From Icerya purchasi (Eukaryota > Arthropoda > Insecta > Hemiptera > Monophlebidae), in the NCBI GenBank assembly GCA_039619475.1, contig CM077115.1, positions 499,369,352-499,433,351 of the forward strand: 64,000 nucleotides of DNA, given 5' to 3'. A program made the translations under genes and the position numbers. Under the pieces are notes generated by a model. The model saw nothing but the letters and a program-made list of their open reading frames with translations. It did no database searches and was not told the origin of the DNA. This document shows positions 47,001-55,674 of this stretch, piece by piece; position 1 is the stretch's first letter; every line of letters starts with the position of its first letter.

Positions 47001-47909
47001 TGACCAAGAAATGGTGGCGTCCGTGTTATCTCAAGAGAATAGCTCCTCATTGGAAGGTTTTCAAGAAGAAAATGCGTGGAAAATTTTACAAGCGTATTCG
47101 GCTTTACAAACATCGTTGGACTTCATTGAAAGGTAGCCAAACGTTTAGTTTTATGGAAGTGGAGAGAGACGTTTCCGCTTTTCAATGATTTTCATCGAAA
47201 AAACGAACCGTTTTAACTGATTTTTTTTTAGGAGAAGTAATTTTTTATGTTCTTATTGTTCATATAATTTTTTATTTTTTTTTCAAGAATAAACGTTCTA
47301 TAAGTAGTTCTCTATCAAGGGTACATTTTTTCTTTCAATTTTTCTGGTATCCGCTGTATTTAAAACATAAGAAATTTTAAATAATTGGCGATGGATTATG
47401 AAAATTAGCAGAGTTAATTAACTGTTGATGAAACTTTTTTTTATTAATAATTAGAGGTAAACCATTTATATGAAGTTTTACTGTAATTGTATCGTAAAAT
47501 ATTTCTAAAATGGTCAATATATATATATATATATATGCGCCTTAAAAATTAAAATTAGTATAGTTGAAGGGAAAATAGGTGAAAAGCGGAATTTTGTACT
47601 TTATTGAAGAAAAAAACGAATAAACGATGATTATAATCTGTTACCGAAAAAATCGTTTCCATTTAATTGATAAATTGTGTAGCACCAATTCCACCTTTGA
47701 AGGGGAGAAAAGCGTATGAGTGTATAAAATTGTATTTTTTTTTTTTTACAGCGAAGTCAACAGCGGGTACGGAAAATTCCGGATCCGACTTATTGAAGAA
47801 ACAAGAAGAAATGTTCAGTTCCATGGAAAGTCAGTACGAAGTAGCCAGATTAGCTACGCACTCGCATCGTGGTCTCGGATTAGGTTTCGGCACGTTTCAG
47901 CCACGCTGA
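31976..47909 (+). CDS. RSRC2: RSRC2 homologue (arginine/serine-rich coiled-coil protein 2), nine coding exons
   Basis: Coding exons: 31976-32029, 32119-32190, 33962-34407, 37492-37656, 40136-40246, 40336-40409, 44712-45052, 45729-45900 and 47752-47909. All borders are GT/AG and all phases agree, giving 1593 bases and 530 residues. The N-terminal half is Ser/Asp-rich, then Arg/Asp and Arg/Ser-rich. The C-terminal part carries TGIELPSYYNPIAVNPSKYA, matching the most conserved block of animal RSRC2, then a SMAP-type domain (IWKSATLGDQDGKM, KFKRLMGIKEPE, KKQEEMFSSMESQYEVARLA, THSHRGLGLGFGTFQ). RSRC2 is a nuclear protein of the RS-rich class, probably linked to RNA processing; its biochemical role is not established. 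The start is the first ATG in frame, with MESLNTYVSDAESDH. Its introns are loaded with transposon relics, mostly coded on the opposite strand. The next gene, BRAP, is convergent. Confidence 0.92.
32119..32190 (+). CDS. RSRC2: RSRC2 coding exon 2
   Basis: 24 codons from DHRKMSNSTEI to MEMSE, acceptor TTTAG, donor GTATGT, phase 0 on both sides. It could be skipped without shifting the frame. Confidence 0.7.
33962..34407 (+). CDS. RSRC2: RSRC2 coding exon 3, Ser/Asp- and Lys/Arg-rich
   Basis: Follows TTTTCAG and ends in phase 2 before GTAACT. It encodes serine runs (SASSSTSSYDSDDS, SSSESSYSSDDSS) and then a highly charged stretch (KEKEKKKYDDKRDYKKDERK). Low complexity, likely disordered, with many potential phosphorylation sites. 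Confidence 0.9.
37492..37656 (+). CDS. RSRC2: RSRC2 coding exon 4, Arg-Asp repeat
   Basis: The acceptor TTTAAG precedes GAAACGAG. The exon encodes about a dozen RD/RE dipeptides and then SVRSRSRSSSRR, and ends in phase 2 before GTACGT. Confidence 0.9.
38192..39815 (-). mobile_element. Kolobok-like DNA transposon in RSRC2 intron 4
   Basis: TTAA flanks both ends (38188-38191 and 39816-39819). The terminal inverted repeats are perfect for 18 bases, GGGGTAACGCCACTCTAG. The - strand encodes the second half of a transposase. It starts after an AG acceptor-like site near 39675 with ASNAVIEMFQRSES, then YVSYVGDGDSKIFKGIIDA, ECIDHVQKRMGSGLRNFKK, NESFNSTVWSMASKS, ending at 38784. The GDGDSK and H.QKR motifs fit the 'Mutator-like transposase domain' proteins of arthropods. 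TTAA target duplications point to the Kolobok superfamily, since piggyBac ends and proteins look different. The N-terminal half is missing and the frame shifts near 39445 and 39270. Confidence 0.8.
40136..40246 (+). CDS. RSRC2: RSRC2 coding exon 5, RS-rich
   Basis: 37 codons' worth of sequence encoding SSRSKYRSKSRSRSSSYRHR and onward, phase 2 on both sides (split AG|G arginine codons), acceptor TGTAG, donor GTAATT. Confidence 0.88.
40336..40409 (+). CDS. RSRC2: RSRC2 coding exon 6, RS-rich
   Basis: Short exon encoding SRRKSRSRESSYSRFERKSS and TKLQ. Acceptor TTTTTAG, donor GTATAC, moving from phase 2 to phase 1, which matches exon 7. Confidence 0.85.
41517..42324 (-). mobile_element. Mariner-like element with long inverted repeats, RSRC2 intron 6
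   Basis: TA flanks both sides (41515-41516 and 42325-42326). Ends are CTGGGTGTGTCCAGAAAGTC and CAGGGTGTGTCCAGAAAGTC. The arms are unusually long, about 190 bases (to about 41707 and from about 42138), both including GAGGTCTCCAAACAGAGGTG or a close copy. Between them the - strand encodes broken mariner transposase pieces: VTKTQESEDEQIQSKNDATC (around 42000-41930) and PPYSPDLFPPDFFLFRRIKT (near 41800), the region of the third catalytic aspartate. The N-terminal DNA-binding part is absent. Confidence 0.85.
42792..43511 (-). mobile_element. Internally deleted mariner element, RSRC2 intron 6
   Basis: TA-flanked inverted ends CGAGGGTCGTTCAAAAAGTA and CGTAGGTCGTTCAAAAAGTA. On the - strand the N-terminal HTH domain is readable (IAPIEVHRQIVEVYGPVMSI, RKWFLEFRGGRTNVEDEQRS) from about 43375 to 43015. 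Then, in another frame, the C-terminal end WLQNLAASFCEAGIYKLISR and LNLKGEFVEK with its stop near 42895. The whole catalytic core between them is missing, so this is a deletion derivative movable only in trans. Confidence 0.88.
44086..44573. repeat. Degraded interspersed repeat, RSRC2 intron 6
   Basis: The left end has ATACTTCCTTGTACGAGCA and the right end CTTCGTACAAGAAAGTAAA, which are inverted relatives. Inside are GGAGGAGGGCTTCGCTCCC and repeated AAAATGGATAT words. It resembles a high-copy insect repeat that I know only by pattern, with no coding sequence. Confidence 0.45.
44712..45052 (+). CDS. RSRC2: RSRC2 coding exon 7, conserved PSYYNP block
   Basis: Starts after TTGTTAG in phase 1 (VLEKLGIELKV). 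A Thr/Ser/Asn-rich part leads to the helix QKQIEEQVEKVKSATGIELP and the signature PSYYNPIAVNPSKYAEQ, then KRRLLWGNKQ. Ends in phase 0 at GTCAGT. Confidence 0.92.
45729..45900 (+). CDS. RSRC2: RSRC2 coding exon 8, start of SMAP-type domain
   Basis: Acceptor TTTTAG; encodes an acidic linker and then IWKSATLGDQDGKMTAKF and KRLMGIKEPEQ. Ends in phase 1 before GTTAGT, a weaker donor. Confidence 0.9.
46081..46227. repeat. 60-base inverted repeat around a 27-base loop
   Basis: Arms 46081-46140 and 46168-46227 are inverted copies with very few mismatches. Each contains CAGTAGCCTCACGATTAT and GATTTTCGGTTTAACC. The CAGTAGCCTC..TA terminus looks like a pogo/Tigger-type end. In RNA it would form a long hairpin inside the RSRC2 pre-mRNA. 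Confidence 0.85.
46228..47483 (+). pseudogene. Tigger/jerky-like (pogo) transposase relic, RSRC2 intron 8
   Basis: The + strand reads MLSDKTLASKAEKEAPGAKM, then LPVLYKNQNSAWMDVQLFE, PEKAILFIDNALSHPL, VVFLPSNTTSIIQSMDRGII and CLQKA, with stops and frame shifts between. These are DDE_1 (jerky/Tigger) motifs; the aspartate of FIDNA..HP (second D position) is kept. The N-terminal DNA-binding CENP-B-like part is missing. A right end ending in ACTG before TA at 47483 is possible, pairing with CAGTA at 46105, but the two ends share little beyond that. Confidence 0.82.
47752..47909 (+). CDS. RSRC2: RSRC2 coding exon 9, end of SMAP-type domain
   Basis: A long T tract and ACAG precede the exon. It encodes LLKKQEEMFSSMESQYEVAR and THSHRGLGLGFGTFQPR, then TGA at 47907-47909. 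Confidence 0.92.
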
Positions 47910-50900
47910 TCTGAAATTGTTGACGTGGAGATTTAAAATCAGTTATAACGGTTGTTCCTTTTCTACTATACACTGCTCGTGCATTGTGTGTACATATTAT
48001 ATGTTGAAAGAAAAAGCGCTAAGATGTACGATTTTGGTTTACTTTCGGAGATTATTTTTTTTTCTGTTTTGTTTCGTATCTTTTGTTTACACCTGACGTT
48101 TTCATTCGTATATTATGTAATAATTCTATATTTTCTACAAGTTTACCAACAACTGCAATTAAGTAAACTCTGTCGAACAAGAATACTAGACACTAACAGT
48201 TTTAAAAATGACAAACGTTGCGTTTAGTGTAAACTCGTGTCGAGCGGATTTTAGTCGAGTTTCCGAGTTTCATCACGTTCAAATTAGTATTTTTTCACGT
48301 TTAGTGCAATATAATTGACTCGGTGATGTTCGTTGTAATATTAATGGATTTTTGGTAATTCGTCTACAAGTACCACTAATTTCTGTCTGGTTGCGAGTAG
48401 TTGATAGCGCGGAATTTTGTGGGTATCAGAAATCTATTGAAGTCGTTCCCGCTTATCGCTTTTATTAAGAGTAAAAGTGGTCAAAGATAGCTCACCTTTT
48501 TGAAAAATATTCATCCGTGTCAGTGACAGTTTAAAATTGTCTTTTCTTCTTCATCGTTGTGTATATCGTTAGTGGTATAAAAAAAAAAAAAAAAAAAAAA
48601 GGTATAAGAATTTCCAGCTGAAAAGGTGCTTTACGAGATAAATAAATGTTGTAAGTTTTAAACGAATTTTCGAATCTAAACATTTTAGTGTAGTAAACCC
48701 TTTCGTATTTCGAACGCATGACTAATAGCGTGTTTGAGATATCGAGAAAAAAACTTGTTGGATTTAAATAGGAATTGTTAAAATGTTAACTTGTGAATAT
48801 ATCTTATTTAAGCTGGCCGTATAAATTTCTGTAATAGTTGAAAGGGAACCTTAGGATAGTGTTCCTTAGAATATGCCTACAATGAAGTAAAACTCGTTTC
48901 ATATATTAACCGGTGGTTATTTTATATAATATGGTATGAATTTAAACTTAAAATTATCATCATATTAATATTTCCGCACACTATCTTTTTCACTATCACG
49001 AGACGTACGTTGATAAGCTGATGTCGTCTTCTCAGGCTTATTTCCCTTGCGCTATCATCAACACTTAGGTACTAATCGGATCCGTCGACCATTGTGTTAA
49101 ATATTTCCTTTTTTATTTATTTTGTTCTAATTCTTGCTCTCCCAACTGCTAAACATTTCAGTAAATCTGTGCTGCTCTTACTATTTTTTTTCTTTCTTAC
49201 TATTTTTATCGACAAACATATTTGAACACTCGATTTATTGATTTTGCATGAATGTATTGTTTTTTCCTGTCTCGATAAGTTTCAAATGTAATCTACTCCA
49301 TTGCAGTAAATCGGATTAATTACTGTATAAGTTTCCGTATAGCAGTGGAAAAAAGTAGCATTTCGCTAAGTTGTGCAGCAAAATCGAATCCAAATCGAGT
49401 GAACACAATCTAGGAATTTTATATAATGCGTAAATGTATACTCCAACTTATTGTAAAGTAATCAAAAAATCGCTAAAATTGTGTTTTGAATACTTTAAAG
49501 ATTTATGTAATATCAGCACACTGTGATAAGGCATTAAACATTTTTTTATCAGTTTTATATTGTAGCGCGCAAAATGATGAAAGTTGCTGATGATGAATGA
49601 AGGTTTAATTAAAATGATCGAGTACGATCTAGCATGGTATAAAAATATAACTAAGCGATCTATACTTTTCCTATTCATTTTGGCACCTATGATATAGTTT
49701 TTATCGTTGTGTAGAATATGCAACAGACCGTATTACCGCGGTCGCATATGCAATTAATTCGCGAACATCGTTGCCGCCCTAATTAAATGACTATAGAGTT
49801 GTTGATTTAGTGTTAAAATTAAAACCAAATATTTAAACTAGAATGAAACGAATTGTGCGAGTCTACAATTATATTCAATATCATCGAGTATATATTTAAT
49901 ATATTCGTTTCTGTGGGAAATTATGAAATTGATTTAACTTTCATTTTACTAAGCGAAAACTTCAATTTAAAAATTGTGTCAAATCAACGGTCGACTATGA
50001 ATTTTTTGTTGTTACACTGAATTTTACCGTTGTAATGTTTTGTTCTTTATTTTCATTTATTGCATTTAATAAATTCACTTTTAACGATTCTTAATCATAA
50101 AGTTGACATACATTTTAACTTATCTTGAAGCGCATAATTGCGAATGTTCGAGTAACTCTGCAAACAGAACGTTTGTTCAGTAATGTATTTCGAATGTTCG
50201 TAAACCTCTCGTGACCTTTATATTTCATCCTTACCGAAAGAAACTTTTAGATTTTTTGAAATATACTTGACGTTAAATGTGAGACGATAGAAATAGAGGG
50301 TGCATGTCTGAGAACTACGTATAAAACCTTATTTAATACCGTGTTTATTTAGGTTACGGCTAATTAAGAAACATTAGGGGGGGGGGGTTGTAGAGGCTCG
50401 ATGTACTTTATATTTCGTTTTCTCGGCATTGTCGAGTAACGCTGAATCGGGTTTTCTTTATTGTAATTTGAGCTTTAAATTTCATCGATAACTTATTTTT
50501 TAGTGCGTTTAATGTATTAAGTTTTAATTGTATAGCTACGATTTTTAATAAATTTTGCGATTTATATAGAATGAATATTTATAATATGACAGTATAGTTC
50601 AGTTTTATGATTTTTCTCAGTTCGTTTGTTTCGTTTTTCATTTTGTACCGTTAATGCATATCGATATTAAAATTAATTACACATTTTAATTTGAAATGGT
50701 TAGAAAATGTTGGAATATTTTTCGAATAAAATTTCAATTATAACATGATCGTGAAATGGTTTTATTTTATTTAAGACCCAAAGGCAGTAAAAATGGAGCG
50801 TGATTTTTTATTAATGTTATTATTCACAATTTAGCAAACGTTATTATGTCGTGTTTATAGAAGCACCCGTACACTAAATACATAGTTAAAAAACATATTG

Positions 50901-51142
50901 CGAAGGATATAATGTGAAGTGAAATATAAGGGGAAAAAACAGATATAGGAGGGGTCAAGTAAATTTTTTTAGAGCGTAACTATGAGAAATATTTTTTTAA
51001 TGATTTCTTTTTCCATTGAGTTCGCGAAAATGTTAAATATTAAACGTTGACTGTAGTTTTTGTTGATTTATCGTGCACTAGAAAGGAAAGTAAGTATTGA
51101 CGATTTAATTTTTAAATTAAAACGTGAATGTTTACACTACTA
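47910..51142. other. RSRC2 3' flank and intergenic DNA, no other gene
   Basis: The first part probably holds the RSRC2 3' UTR; AATAAA-like words are frequent in this AT-rich DNA, so the cleavage site cannot be fixed. A 22-base A run lies at about 48579-48600 and a G run near 50379-50387. No coding feature was recognised up to the mariner at 51143. Confidence 0.5.
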
Positions 51143-52346
51143 CTAGGTGTGTGGCTGTTAAATAACGAGACTGACGCTGTTATAGAAGAAGTGCACATGC
51201 GCCAAACGCCAGCGACCGGCGGCTGTTTAACGTAAAGCCTCTTTTGAATGCAATGTCTATCGTTCCTCTATAAACAAATCAATATAGCCGTGTGGCCTTC
51301 GTTTGCATTAGAGTTGTTTTTTTGTTTTGCCGGGAAAATGTTAAGTGTAACACTAGAGCAACGAATTGTTGTGAAATTTCACAAGAAACTTGGAAAAAAA
51401 GGCTATCGAAACTTATAATTTATTGAAAAGCGTTTTCAAGGTGGCCGAGAAGGAAGATGTTAGAGATGTTCACGCCCGGGTCGCCCTTCCACGTCAAAAA
51501 CGAACGACAATATCAAAAAAATCGGTAATCTGATTCGATCTGACCGTCGGTTAAGTATTCGCACGATTGCTGAAACCATAGATATTGATAGAGAATCCGT
51601 AAGGTAAATTTTACATAACAATTTTAACATGCAAAATGGTGCCCAAAATCCTCAGGTGTGAACAAGAAGAAGCTCTCAAAAATGTTTGTACTGACACGTT
51701 AAATGCCACTGAAAATAACCCAAACTTATTGAAAAGGATAATGGACATGTGACGAATCATGGTGTTTTTTTACTTATGATCCGGAAACGAAGCGCCAATC
51801 CATGCACAGAAAGAGCCCAACTTCACCGAGAGCCAAAAAAGCTCAAATGAGCAAATCAAAATGATTGTTTTTTTCGGTATTCGCGGGATTGTGTACTTTC
51901 ACTGGGTTCCTAAAGGTTAAACTATTATCAACACTAACTTCGAAGTTATTGCTGAACTCCGTGAAAGAATAGGGAAAAAACGACCCGAATTGCGGAAGGA
52001 CAAGTCATAGATTCTCCACCAAGATAATATGCCGGCTTCATTGTCCGTCAAGAAGTTTCTGGCCAAGTACAACAGCATCTCAGTGTTAGATCATCTCCAC
52101 TTTATTCGCCGTATCTTGCGCCGTGCGACTTCTATTTGTCTCCTAAGGTTAAATCTGCATTAAAAGAAACAATGAAGGAGTTGACAGAAGAAAACTTCAT
52201 CATTGTTGTTCCGAACGATAGAAGATTCACACGGTGCGTTGTAGAGATAGAGGAGGGTTGTATATTGAAAGTGATAAGTAAATATGTATGAAGTCCAAAT
52301 AAAACGTTTTACAGCGTCAGTCTCATTATTTAATAGTCACACCTCG
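51143..52346 (+). mobile_element. Full-length but dead mariner element
   Basis: TA flanks both sides. Ends read CTAGGTGTGTGGCTGTTAAA and CGAGGTGTGACTATTAAATA and continue with matching GAGACTGACGCTGT. The coding region starts at ATG 51338 (MLSVTLEQRIVVKFHKKLG) and runs to a stop near 52281 (GLYIESDK). Recognisable pieces are SIRTIAETIDIDRESV-like, TCDESWCFFTYDPETKRQS-like and YSPYLAPCDFYLSPKVKSAL, with D in the last DD34D position. Several stops and shifts (for example near 51413 and 51604) make it inactive. At about 1.2 kb it has near-normal mariner length. Confidence 0.9.
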
Positions 52347-52616
52347 TATATTATACGAATTTGAAATTTGCATAATTTTTAATGGATTACACAACCCGGC
52401 ACACATTTTAGTGCCTGCTGTTTTTGAACTGTTCTTAAATAATTTTTGGTTTTTGGGTGTAAAAGTCGGAAACAACTGTTAGATTTAGTTTACCGGATCT
52501 AGTTTTTGAGCTATATATTGACCTCCTTTAGAACAAAATCATCTTTTTGTTAACTCACATACTTCTCAGGTTATAATTATTAGTATTTACTACAAGGGCT
52601 CATTGAAGAAAAAAAA

Positions 52617-52660
<44 letters not shown>

Positions 52661-52675
52661 ATATGTATATATATA
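52617..52675. repeat. TA/TATG microsatellite
   Basis: About seventeen TA units followed by TGTGTATATG variation. Confidence 0.88.
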
Positions 52676-52739
52676 CAAAGTAAAGAATTGATATCACAAA
52701 GCAAATGGCTTATCACTTAAAACTTTTGTTTTATAACAC

Positions 52740-54223
52740 TTTTTAGCGTGGAGTTTAATATGACATTCTTGCTGCAGATAGTCGGCCATCATATGAGATC
52801 ATCCCATCTTCCTTGACGTTGTTCTTCCATCGTTTTAATGTCCTGATGAAATCTTTCCCCCCGTGCTCTTCTTCACTATAATCACCTAGGAAGTGGTTGT
52901 TGAGCTAGTACGTTTTATATTCATATTACAACAGGCGAGGATATTAAAGTTAGGAAGCATAGTTTCTACTACTTTCCGTGTAATTATCTGCTTTATGACT
53001 GTCAAGAAAATTTTGTACAACTTCACAACAAATGAGCACCAAGCTATTCAATCTCGATCATTGATGCGACAGATTGTGGATCTTTTATATAAGTTGCTTT
53101 ATCTAACACTACTTCCGATGGAAATATGATTTTCTCTTTTGCAACCAAAAGTTCGTTGATTACCCCACCTTTTGTTTTCCTCGAACTTAGGGGCTCAATT
53201 TTTGCTAACCCAGTACTGATCCTTGTCCTCAAAAAACATAAAAAACAAGCATATTTTGTATTTCCACTTTGCTGTCCAGGAAGGAAGTTTACCATTTTTA
53301 GATCGGCACGAATCACCCCCACTGATGTTCTTCATAATTAATTTTTTTTCGGGACATATTGTTTCATATTTCTTCTTTAAGATGGTAAAATGACCAATGG
53401 GTATTATTGCGCCGTATTTGTTACGGTTGTTCAAAAGAACACGTTTTTAATTACTTTTTGAGCTATCAATGAAAAAAAGACATTATTCGTCTGGCGTGTG
53501 CATTAAATCCAACACTTTCTTAGTGAGAGGAAAAAGGCAGCAGATCCTTTTCTCTTTTACGATAATATTAATACCTCCGCATAGAGCAGATGGTTTTCTT
53601 TTAATCCGGCGACGAGTAATTCTGAAGACCTTTTTAAAAGGTTCATATCTCTACTGAGATGATTCAGTTCTTGTTGGCTGAAACGTTGCAGCTTGTCTGA
53701 ATCTATTTCAAAATCACTACCGTTGTCTGATTGCACATTATCACTTTCATTAGACACTGATGGTTCAAATTCGTCTTCCAAGAGTCTAGGAAAAACTGTT
53801 AAATAATGGAATAAGGATTTCGTCCGAATGCAGTACCGCGATCTCCTTGCTGAAATAAGATCAGCACATATCCATTTATGTCTATTGTTCCGATTAATGC
53901 CTTTGATATTTACCATAGAAACTAGCAGTCATCGTAATGGTTCCTCGGTTCCCTCCAAATCATTGGTACTCCAAATTTTAGGAATTTTCGCTTCCCAATT
54001 GTCCACTGTTGCAAATGTGTTCAATAAATGTTTTACAAACCAAATGTGAAGCCCAAGCTTTACGGTGGTCTCGCAAGTGAACGTCAAAATCAGCAAGAAA
54101 ACACGCCGTTTCACAAAGGCAAAAATAGGTTTTTTGCTTTCTTTCAAAGTGTACTCGCCACATGTATAATAAAAAATGAACGTCTGCGTGATTCACACAG
54201 CTACGTCTGCTTGTAGATGCCAT
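52740..54223 (-). pseudogene. Dead copy of a widespread arthropod repeat-encoded protein
   Basis: From ATG at 54223 downward the - strand gives MASTSRRSCVNHADVHFLLY, CETACFLADFDVHLRDHRKA, WASHLVCKTFIEHICNSG. After shifts it gives MVNIKGINRNNRHKW (53916), LNHLSRDMNLLKRSSELLVA (53680), YGAIIPIGHFTILKKKYE (53415), DLKMVNFLPGQQSGNTKYAC (53300) and a C-terminal RGERFHQDIKTMEE near 52860. The order MVNIKGIN - DLN/L - VNFLLGQQ-like - GERFHQDI matches a very common uncharacterised protein of insect genomes that behaves like part of a mobile element. Its enzymatic role is unknown to me. Four or more frame changes and stops are present, and terminal repeats were not found. Confidence 0.75.
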
Positions 54224-55497
54224 GGTTTTAATTAACTCTTTTACGACTGAAGAACGCCGAAAATACAAACAAACTGAAAGCACAATCGTAAACTAAACTG
54301 GGTACAGCAATGACACAGTCTCCAAGTAATATCGGCGAACGTGTGAAGGAGTGTGAGTTAGACAGGTATAAAAGGTCTAAGTTGTCATCGATAACTTTTG
54401 TTGCCTAATATAATCTAGCTTAAGGTACCGCGTTTCCATTTAGGAGACTACTGTAAAGATACCATTATTTCATTATTTGCGCCTTTTATAAAAATGAAAA
54501 TCAACTAACCTGTAACTAAGAAACTAGAGCCGCTACAAAAAACAGCTGGATATTTTTGAATTCAGCGCATTACATCCAAAATCAGTTCTCAGTTTTCGAC
54601 CATCAAAAAACGAAAAAAAATCATTAGGCTGTGTTCCATCTTGCGGAAACAGCAAAACAGATATATCGCATTTCAACCAAGCTCGTAACTCGAAAATATG
54701 GTTGTGACGTATGAATACATGAAAGAAGGAAGTAAACATGTATGTATAACCATTTCATATATTATTCCTTGTTTTTGATGAACCATACCGTTCATATTTC
54801 GGAATTAAAGGCATTATTATTTAGCAACTCGCAAAAACAGTAATTTTAATTATTTTAAATTTAAAAGATTTTTTTTTTTTTTTTAATTTTTCATTCGTAT
54901 TTGATTTAAACGTTAATAAATATGGGATCTTTACGCGAACGAAATATAAAAGACAATTATGAAAAATAAACTAGGACATTATCGATATGTATGTGTGTAT
55001 AATATTTAGTAAACACGTTGAATAAAACGATTTCCAACAGCGCTGTACATTCCTCCTTCGTATTTTACAGAATTATAAAAGAGAAATGTTTATATTGTCC
55101 ATTTGCCTTAATTTTAATAAGATTCACCTGTGTTTAAAGATGGTTCAAATATGATTACGATTTCAGTCTACATGCAGCAGCGGCATTAGTAAAAAAACAA
55201 AAAAAAAACAAAAAACGATCGTATCGACATTAAATTGAGATATTCGAATATTTTCCTTTTTTTTTTTTACTAATCATTAATGTATTCGTATTTACTTAAA
55301 TATTTCATAAAAATTATATTAAGAAAGTATTATTACTTTTACGGCGCTAATGTATAAATCAGTAAATATAATAATTAAGGAACGCAGTCGACTTTTTACG
55401 CGAAATTTAATAACGTGATTTCGGAGAATTACTTTCTCTGATAAAGCGCTACTTATTGTTTTAAAACGATTTTTAATACAGACAATTTGAATTACTA
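54224..55497. other. Intergenic DNA between convergent genes, no gene seen
   Basis: AT-rich with A and T runs (54868-54883, 55189-55215 and 55258-55268). The right end includes the 3' UTR of BRAP on the - strand; a poly(A) site cannot be fixed. Confidence 0.5.
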
Positions 55498-55674
55498 TCA
55501 TCTTCTCTTAACGCGACGCAAAGATTTGTTTGCACTTTTGCTAGGTGCTGGTGACTCTTGAATAATAATGGTGCCGCCCGCTATGTCATCTTTAGCGGTG
55601 CTCTGTTCAATCGATTTTTGAGCCTCAAAGTAAAACATTATATCTCTCAATTGATCTCTCAATTCATTCAACTC
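55498..55674 (-). CDS. BRAP: BRAP last exon
   Basis: 58 codons and TGA (55500-55498). It encodes LRDQLRDIMFYFEAQKSIEQ, a loop IAGGTIIIQESPAPSKSANK and the basic end SLRRVKRR. Acceptor TTCTTATAG. Confidence 0.92.
   Translation of the reverse strand, partial: ELNELRDQLRDIMFYFEAQKSIEQSTAKDDIAGGTIIIQESPAPSKSANKSLRRVKRR

Noticed and set aside
46105..47483. Complete Tigger element with matched ends
   Set aside because: The putative right end shares only CAGTA with the left, too little to define a full element.
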